64,000 bases of DNA from Diphasiastrum complanatum (Eukaryota; Streptophyta; Lycopodiopsida; Lycopodiales; Lycopodiaceae). The notes beneath the pieces are model-generated. The model searched no databases, was not told the DNA's origin, and saw nothing but the letters and a program-made list of their open reading frames with translations. The DNA lies in the NCBI GenBank assembly GCA_029204225.1, contig CM055092.1, forward strand, positions 41,568,016 through 41,632,015. The letters are read 5' to 3'. Below, piece after piece: positions 57,300-64,000 of this stretch. The position numbers and the translations under genes are program-made. Within the stretch, counting starts at the first letter, position 1, and each line of letters begins with the position of its first letter.

Positions 57300-58130
57300 C
57301 GAAAGGGGAAGCAACATTATCCACGTTTCGCGAATAGAATCCGCACCAGTTAATACCGAAGTGGATGATGAATTACCAGACGCTACATTATTCTATGTAG
57401 AAGCAGTATCTGAGTGGGCAGCGGATATTGTTGAGTACCTGATGCTAGGACAACCGAATGACTCTTTGACAAAAGTACATAAAAGGCAATTGATTCATAA
57501 GGCTCAACCTTATCAATTGATTGTAGGACAATTGTATCGTCGTGGATTAGACAATATTCTACGTAGATGTGTTTTACCGCATGAAATATCAGATTTAATC
57601 ACGTTTTCACATGATGGCATGGGTGGAGGACACTTCTCTATAGATATTTGGGATTGGCCATGGACAAAATTACTATCCATACACCAAACTGGCCAATCAT
57701 CCACCAACCCTACAGTTGGAAAATTTCAGTGGATTTCCACTGGGCACTACAAGCATGCACTAGCGGGAGTATATACACTCTCTCGATCCGACAATGAGGC
57801 AATCGGTGCTTTTGCAAAAGGCTTGACTCTATTGGCATCTGTGGCAACGCGATGGGATGATTGCTTTTCTCATCCAATGGCGTCAAAGAGGATTAAGGAT
57901 CAGTTGCTGGTGGCTAGATTGTATTTCCGTGCCGCAATGATGAGAGGCTCCTGAGAATCTTGATTCACATCTTCGACAACTTCAAAGTGGATTGCCGGAG
58001 CCCACCATTGTTTTTTGCCGCACAATTTAGATTTCAACACTGCCCGACTCGATGTCATGGAGAAGGTGCAATATCATTTAATAAAGATTCGACATGAAGC
58101 AAATAAAAGCCCACAGTAACTGCATCTCGC
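57300..58130 (+). pseudogene. int: Gypsy integrase remnant and unassigned 3' stretch
   Basis: The N-terminal part (RRGLDNILRRCVLPHEISDL then SHDGMGGGHFSIDI) is the start of an HHCC domain. The Cys pair and the whole DDE core are missing. Instead the frame continues into a region with ATRWDDCFSHPM and KRIKDQLLVARLYFRAAMM, then stops at 57954. That last block resembles the minus-strand frame at 580-1456. Integration function is lost. Confidence 0.7.
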
Positions 58131-58169
58131 AGGTGTCGTGGGACCGCCACCAGTTTTGGTGGGGGATAC

Positions 58170-58814
58170 TGTTGGAGGATTTGCAGATCCCAAGGCAGAG
58201 CTAACCCTAGTTAGTAAGTGAGCCTGCGTGTGTAAGTCCAACCAGGTGATCACATAGAGATTTGATTAATTAGAAAGCCAATATAAGGACTTTAGGCTTT
58301 TTTGCGGGACTTTTAATGTCGCATGGCCTAAATGTCAAGTTAGTAAATAAAATTGGGTTTCCCTCCAATTTGGATGGTTCTCACTCTTTTTTAAATTTGA
58401 ATAGTTAGGGAGGCAGAAATGGACCAATAGGATTTAGAGGCAGGGTCCTCCTCTCTATTATAAAAAGGGACCAACTCGAGTTTCCCACAAACGTACATAT
58501 CTTCATTTCAATAAAGCATATTGGTTCTCTTGTGAAATGAATTTATGAATGTCCTTGCTCTCTATCACTTTTCCTCCATCTCTCATGCTTTTATTGAGTT
58601 TTCTAATTGTTGGATCTGATTGTTATTGGGAGTGCATGTTTTTATACTTTTTATGAGAGAGAAAGGGAGAGAGAGAGAAAGAGTAAGTTATCTTCATTGT
58701 GGATCTAGTGTTAATGGATGTAGTGTTAATGCTTAGGATTAATGGATGAATCTCCTCGATGCTAGATTGATTAGATCTAAGGTTGACGATAGGCAAGGAA
58801 ACAAACCCAATACA
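58170..58814 (+). repeat. 3' LTR of the inverted gypsy element (plus half)
   Basis: TGTTGGAGGATTTGC...CCCAATACA, 645 bp, preceded by a purine-rich GGTGGGGGATAC. TATA-like TTATAAAAAGGG near 58460. The same LTR on the minus strand is at 61096-61745. The next five bases are GTGGA. Confidence 0.93.
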
Positions 58815-59215
58815 GTGGAGTCCATGCCAGAACTTCCAAACCTGCTACCTGCTGCTTGCGTTTTATCTACTGCAAGAACATTGAGGAGATGGAATGAACA
58901 ATGAACTTGTTGCATGATGCTAGTTGTCGAAACACCACACATGTCACCCCTGTACCTATCAATGTGCATATGTTGTGAGAATACCGATGAATATTGAGAT
59001 GGAACGAACCTGCTGCCTGCTGCCAAAAACTCGCACCTGTTCGAAGAAAACCCACACACCTGTCTTAGCTTGCCAAACTTGCGGCCACATTGTCACTTGC
59101 CAAACCTATTGCCACATGTTTTGACAGGAAGCAGTAGTTGGATGTAGGGCATGAGTTGGAAATCAACTTGTGCGCGACGAGACTGACACTGAGAAGTTGT
59201 CGAAATATTGTAATT
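58815..59215. other. Flanking DNA between the two halves of the inverted element
   Basis: Starts with GTGGA, the proposed target-site duplication. Non-coding; contains two CCTGCTRCCTGCTGC phrases. Under the inversion model it is original flanking DNA turned around. A T-rich run near 59222-59237 marks the gag breakpoint region. Confidence 0.6.
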
Positions 59216-59875
59216 ATTATTTTTACTTTTTTTTTTTACGAACTCTTTTTCCTAAGTCCATTTTTTAAATATAATTTTCTCCTCATCTTCATCTGCCCTA
59301 TTGTATAAGGCAACATACTGATATTCGGCTCATCGTTCAAATCTTTATCCTCCTCCCGAATTGCATCATCCATAGCATTTTGCAAAAGTGCGTACTCATT
59401 ATGGCGTTTCAGCTCACGTTTGATCCTTTTAGGTAATCCTGACAAAAACCACATAATCATGGCATTTTTGTTAATCAGCTCAGGTTCGCACTCAGATCTG
59501 AGGTGTTTTACCCTTTCAATGTAATCTCAAACCATTTCTTGCTTTTCCATTTTAATTTTTTACTCAAAAGTAGGAAAGGGTCTTCCATAAAGGTTTGAAT
59601 TGTGTGATAAGGGCTCGTTTAACAGTCTCCCAATATGTACACTCAGTTTCATCTTGATTATAGTACCAATCTTGTGCTGCACCTGTTAAAGCCATAGGGC
59701 TTAAGTTTATCCTGAGAAAAAATTTCACCATAGACTTCACAAGATTCAGAATAGATCTGAAGAAATGTAACTGGATATGTTAATCCATTGTATTTGGGTA
59801 GATCCAAACGGGGTGCTCTTCTAACAATGATTGGATTGACTTCTTGAGGAGCACCTCAGGGGGCAGCCATCTTTA
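59216..59875 (-). pseudogene. gag: Ty3/gypsy gag N-terminal half (minus half of the inverted element)
   Basis: Minus strand from about 59875: LPKYNGLTYPVTFLQIY, then QDWYYN after frame breaks, then MIMWFLSGLPKRIKRELKRH. It ends near 59216 before any zinc knuckle. The missing C-terminal half with zinc knuckles is on the plus strand at 53290. It resembles the gag at 1701-2490. Confidence 0.85.
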
Positions 59876-61073
59876 CAGATTAAATCAAGCAGACAATGAG
59901 ATTGGATCTAGATTTTTAATCAAAACTATCTCAGATCAAATTTGCTAAATCTCTTTCACTTGACAAGAATCAGATTCCTATATCGTGAAAAAAATTCTGA
60001 AATTCAACCAATCGATACTTCTCAAAAAAAAAAAATTCTCAAAATCAAAATCAGACTATATCAGGTTTGACCCAAAATTTGACACGGACTTGATCTTAAA
60101 AATCAAATTCTAAAAATAGAACTGGCGAAGGTTCCCTAAACAAAGGTTCAGCATTGCTATTTATGTAAGAAAAAAAACTCTCTAATCAGATTTTTCTGAC
60201 AGATTCCTCGGAAATAACCTTCGCCAAACTCTCAGACTCAGAATCTGACACAGATAAAGCTAGGGTAGAATTGGCGAAGGTTTTTGGCACATAAAAACAC
60301 AGTTTTTATAGTTTGGCGAGGGTAAAAATAAAGATTTTCTATAATCTTGATAGGATAAATGTTCGCCGAACTCAAAAACAGTAATTTACTATAAATAGAA
60401 TGATTTGAAAACTCGGCGAAGGTTCTGACAAAGAATCAAGAGTAATATTGATATTTTTGCATAAATGAGACTTTTTTGGCAAAAATATGACAATATGACA
60501 ACTGATCCTCTGAGAAGCCTTCTATTTCTGATATAATTCTTTGTCGACCTGGCAGTAGATAGATCTGAATCACACCTATGCACAGTGAATCGGACGAAAG
60601 TTCTTTTTCTATATTTTTAGGGTTTTGGTGATTTTTTGGTGTTTTTTGATGGTTTTTTTTATGTTTCTGAAAATATGCTGGGAAGGATTGTTTGCCCTTC
60701 AAACTGAAGGTTCTGTGATCAAAACCGAAAGTGTCTGCAACTCGACGAATGTTTCATGAAAGAGGGCAAAAAGTTATCAGCTCTGATGACGATTTTTGTC
60801 TCCTTTTGACCAAAATATGACAGATTTGACCGATTGTTGTTGTTTTTTCTGATATCTCAATTCCAAATGGGTCTTAAGATTAGTGATCTGAATAACTTTC
60901 CCTGTTCCACAATCATATTAGATTTCAAACAAGCAAATCCACTCAAATCAGGCAAAATGACTCCCAAACTAATCCTAAATGCAGATTTAACAATATTCAT
61001 GCTACGACTGCAAGATGCCTAATGCAAGCTAACCATCCAACAGACATGCTGCAAACTAAAAAATTGGCATAGC
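59876..61073 (-). other. Gypsy leader with recurring GGCGAAGG word
   Basis: About 1.2 kb of untranslated leader between the primer site and gag. The word GGCGAAGG or CCTTCGCC and close variants recurs near 60123, 60218, 60269, 60312, 60362, 60413 and 60742. No long open frame is present. Confidence 0.6.
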
Positions 61074-61091
61074 TCCCCGGCAACAGCGCCA
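61074..61091 (-). promoter_or_regulatory. Primer binding site, tRNA-Asp type
   Basis: The minus strand reads TGGCGCTGTTGCCGGGGA, matching (one change) the TGGCGCCGTTGCCGGGGA site typical of Tat/Athila-type gypsy elements, complementary to tRNA-Asp. It lies 4 bases inside the LTR end at 61096. Confidence 0.9.
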
Positions 61092-61095
61092 AAAT

Positions 61096-61745
61096 TGTAG
61101 TGGGTTTCTTTCCTTGCCTATTCTCAACCCAAGATCTAATCAATCTAACATCGAGGAGATGAAGTTAGTTGTCACGCGTAGATTCGTTCCAATGAGAGCG
61201 ATAGCATAGTTCAGATTTTAGCATGAATGGAAGATTCACATCTAACTCTACCATCCACTAACCCTAAGCATTAACACTACATCCATTAACACTAACAATC
61301 AGATCCAACAATTAGCAAAACCCAATAAAAGCATGAGAGATGGAGGAAAAGTGATAGAGAGCAAGGACATTTATAAATCCATTTCACAAGAGAACCAATC
61401 TGCTTTATTGAAATGAAGATATGTACATATGTGAAAAACTCGAGTTGGTCCCTTTTTATAATAAAGAGGATGACCCTGGCCTCTGAATCCTATTGGTCCA
61501 ATTTCTGTCTCCCTAACTATTCAAATTTAAAAAAGAGTGGAAAACCCAACTTTATTCACTAACTTGACATTTAGGCCCTGCGACATTAAAAGTCCCGCAA
61601 AAAGGCCTAAAGTCCTTTTATGGACTTTCTAATTAATCAAATCTCTATGTGATCATTGGGTTGGACTTACACACGCAGGGTGCCAAATCCCTCTCACTGA
61701 TTAACTAGGGTTAGGTTTGCCTTGGGATCTGCAAACCCTCCAACA
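61096..61745 (-). repeat. 5' LTR of the inverted gypsy element (minus half)
   Basis: Minus strand TGTTGGAGGGTTTGC...CCCACTACA, 650 bp, followed by the tRNA-Asp primer site. Flanked on the outside by TCCAC (61746-61750), the reverse complement of the GTGGA that follows the plus-strand LTR at 58814. Confidence 0.95.
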
Positions 61746-61883
61746 TCCACCCACACATCTTTCACCTTCTTGGGAATATCAAAGTGGCAACAATAATTTT
61801 CTACCATTTCAATACTTTTTTCCTTACACTCTTAGCAACCTCGGTGGGCTACACTTAATGCAAAGCACCAATCCACCTTTCTT

Positions 61884-62209
61884 TTATGTGGAGAACTTTC
61901 CTCTTTTGATTCTATGTCCATCTCTTGCATATTTCTCATGATATCTTGAGTTCTATTGTATAGAATGTGAATTCTCTTTTTGTACTTAAATCCACACATG
62001 TGAAGTACTTTTTTTGCTATTGTTGTATAGATAGGGACAATATCATATCAGATCTTAGTGATTATGATCAGATCTACATGAATTTTTCAATTTTAGCATG
62101 GTAGATATATGATTTCTAGCTTGTGAATGATTCTAGATGTGCATCCAAATTTAGCCAAGATCAAATATCCATCAAGTGTGTTTTGGATCTGAAATTCTTA
62201 CAACATGCA
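61884..62209 (+). repeat. Copia LTR fragment related to 13108-13990
   Basis: Shares GATTCTATGTCCATCTCTTG, TCATGATATCTTGAGTT-like and GTGTTTTGGATCTGA-like phrases in the same order as 13690-13990, and ends at AACA where that LTR ends TTCACA. The following bases TGCAAAGATACC are not a functional primer site. Confidence 0.75.
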
Positions 62210-62529
62210 AAGATACCTTACATAGCTAGAGCCTAGTATCAGGGATGCGAATGAGAGGAACGATATAGTAACATATTGCTCAAAATTTGCTGCTCGTATG
62301 GAGATTTTATCTAACTAGAAGTTTGGCTTTTTTGTCCATCAAGCAAGTATAAGTGTCTAGTGTACACACCTTGCCTCAGTACCAACTATGGAACGACTAA
62401 ATTGTTGTCTATAGCCTTCATCATGGTGACCTACTAGAGAATATGTATTGTCCACATCGTCTATTTTTATCTATAATTATGTTGTGCAACAAACAACATG
62501 CTAGAATAACACAAACTACCCGCAAGCTG

Positions 62530-63120
62530 TGAGTTCGTATCTCCGAACACCCTTCAACTTACCAAATGATGCTCGACCACCATTCTAAGTGATGAATGTT
62601 TGTAATTGAACAGATCATATATAGAAGCCAACCTTGTGCTTGGAAATGGAATAAACATCCAAAGAGACATGTTATAGCTTGCACCAATGATCACTTCCTT
62701 AATATTCTCTCCTTGTAATTGAATTGTTGGGGCCATTGAGTCATTGACTACTCTCTACAAGTGTTTGAAACGTTGATATGCTAGAAATGTGAGCATCATT
62801 CACTAAACCAAGAAACCTAGTAAAAATGTCAAGAAATTGCATGTTTGATCCACAATTGCTTGCACAACCATGCTAAAGTTTTGGTCTTTGTCAAAACGAA
62901 TCAGTGGATCTTTGACTGGTAAGAAAACCAAATATGATATGGGTGCAGTCTAGGGCTCCACAAACTTGTGGAAAACCATGCAAACACGCAAGTGCATCTT
63001 TTACTAGTTCCGAGGGATTCCCCTCTAGCCAAGTTAATTGATGGAGCTCTCCTTTTGTTAGTGCCTTCACAAGATTTCATACAATCCTTGAGAGTGTGGC
63101 CTCAAAGTCTCTTGACATGA
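62530..63120 (-). pseudogene. PIF/Harbinger transposase remnant
   Basis: Minus strand. An upstream part has MSRDFEATLSRIV, a stop, then TKGELHQLTWLEGNPSELVK and GFPQVCGALDCTHI, the first catalytic Asp block of PIF/Harbinger (DDE_4) transposases. The C-terminal block near 62620-62560 reads DLFNYKHSSLRMVVE, the family's FN.RH...R..(V/I)E signature with the final Glu. Between them the frame is broken and the middle Asp is not evident. These enzymes cut and paste DNA transposons; this copy is dead. Terminal repeats were not identified. Confidence 0.8.
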
Positions 63121-63509
63121 TGCAAAGGGGGGAACAAAATAACAGTACAGATAAACAGTATAGTATTGTGTGTTTTTTTGGAGATTTTTTGTAAAGGAAG
63201 GAATTCGCAAAGGGTGTATGTAAAAGTTTCAGACTATGGGTGAATTCATGGGATGGTCGACAAATTTTGAACTGTAGTTTTGTTGACAAACAAGTTCAAT
63301 AGTGAAAAAAGTGCTTGTTTAACAAGAAATAGACTAAATCTTTGAGACAGAATTCGTAGAGCTGCCAGAGGACTGATCTTTCACAGATCTAGGCTCAATA
63401 GAACTGGCAAATTCTAAGATGAAGATTTAGTTGAAAAACATAGATTTGTCAGTAAGACAGGTTGATTTCTAGAAATCTAAGTAGGGTCAGAAGTCGCAGA
63501 GGTGACAGG
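63121..63509. other. Spacer
   Basis: No feature recognised. Confidence 0.25.
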
Positions 63510-64000
63510 TGTTAAAAATTCACAATTCTAGCTTGACTAGTTTTGGTCATATGACTTGTAAATAGTTAGATGGTCATGATGTGGCTTGTCACACGTGCCA
63601 AATAGCATAGGATTCCATTCATAAGGATGTTCTCAAGTAGACCTAAGTGTTAGAACCTTTGGAATGAGTCCAAATTATGCTTAGATACAAGGGAGAAAAA
63701 ATAGGAGCTATTTTTGGTAATTTTTGCATTGTTGAGGGATCTCCAAGATTCCAACTCTAACTTGGTAGGGATGAAAGATCCACCAAAATTAGCATTAGGG
63801 ATAGGTTTAGGGCTACTCATACCTGCCCAAAACCGTGATGGATCATGTATATATAGGTGATGATATCTCACCAAAATCAATCAAGCAATTTCATGTTTTT
63901 TCTCTCATAATGGTGCAATTGCTCTCTATGTTCATAATTGTTTGAGTACTTGTGATTACTAATGATTATAGGATTGAATGTAGGTCTGGTGTACAGTACT
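63510..64000 (+). repeat. Possible LTR start running out of the window
   Basis: Starts TGTTAAAAATTCACA, similar to the LTR start at 32953 (TGTTAAAATTGGC). It contains CACACGTGCCAAAT at 63591, a phrase also in that LTR, and a TATA-like GTATATATAGG near 63847. Its end is outside the window. Confidence 0.45.

Noticed and set aside
53290-61750. Two independent gypsy insertions facing each other
   Set aside because: The halves are complementary, share one LTR family and carry mirrored GTGGA/TCCAC flanks, so one inverted insertion is simpler.

Overview
This window looks like intergenic DNA from the nuclear genome of a land plant, most likely a seed plant with a large genome. It is AT-rich and dominated by Ty1/copia and Ty3/gypsy LTR retrotransposons in every stage of decay. 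Initiator-Met and Asp tRNA primer sites of the plant type are present, with a plant histone H2B gene and pieces of plant lipid-transfer-protein and GDP-mannose pyrophosphorylase genes. A gymnosperm would fit the gene-poor nested landscape, but the sequence alone does not fix the taxon.

Layout. 0-3.4 kb: remains of a minus-strand gypsy element with a very short LTR placed inside its gag. 3.4-7.1 kb: almost empty DNA with a tandem duplication, a dispersed repeat and a long GA tract. 7.1-10.4 kb: colliding copia and gypsy fragments. 11.4-12.9 kb: exons of a decayed tyrosine-recombinase-like gene. 13.1-15.1 kb: copia LTR and gag debris. 15.3-16.0 kb: two adjacent host-gene fragments. 16.4-19.6 kb: patchwork of copia fragments in both orientations. 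19.6-21.8 kb: a multi-exon pseudogene of a bacterial-type amino-DNA methyltransferase. 22.7-23.4 kb: cluster of near-palindromes. 23.7-38.2 kb: a nest in which a nearly complete copia (25.4-31.3 kb, perfect target duplication) interrupts an older copia, and a non-autonomous LTR element (33.0-37.3 kb) interrupts the LTR of another copia. 39.1-39.8 kb: inverted partner of the repeat at 5 kb. 40.3-45.2 kb: short LTR, an unassigned coding fragment and a decayed chromovirus. 45.4-49.1 kb: possible host exons, a foldback and a minisatellite. 49.1-50.2 kb: copia 5' fragment. 52.3-52.9 kb: intact histone H2B gene with promoter. 53.3-61.7 kb: one gypsy insertion cut in two by an inversion. 61.9-63.1 kb: copia LTR fragment and PIF/Harbinger transposase remains.

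The only clearly intact host gene is H2B (minus strand). The most notable items are the methyltransferase pseudogene, whose proposed splice junctions keep one reading frame through exons 1-4; the tyrosine-recombinase-like exons; and the inverted gypsy element, whose two LTRs are flanked by the same five bases in opposite orientation. All coordinates and readings were made by eye; identity levels are impressions unless stated.
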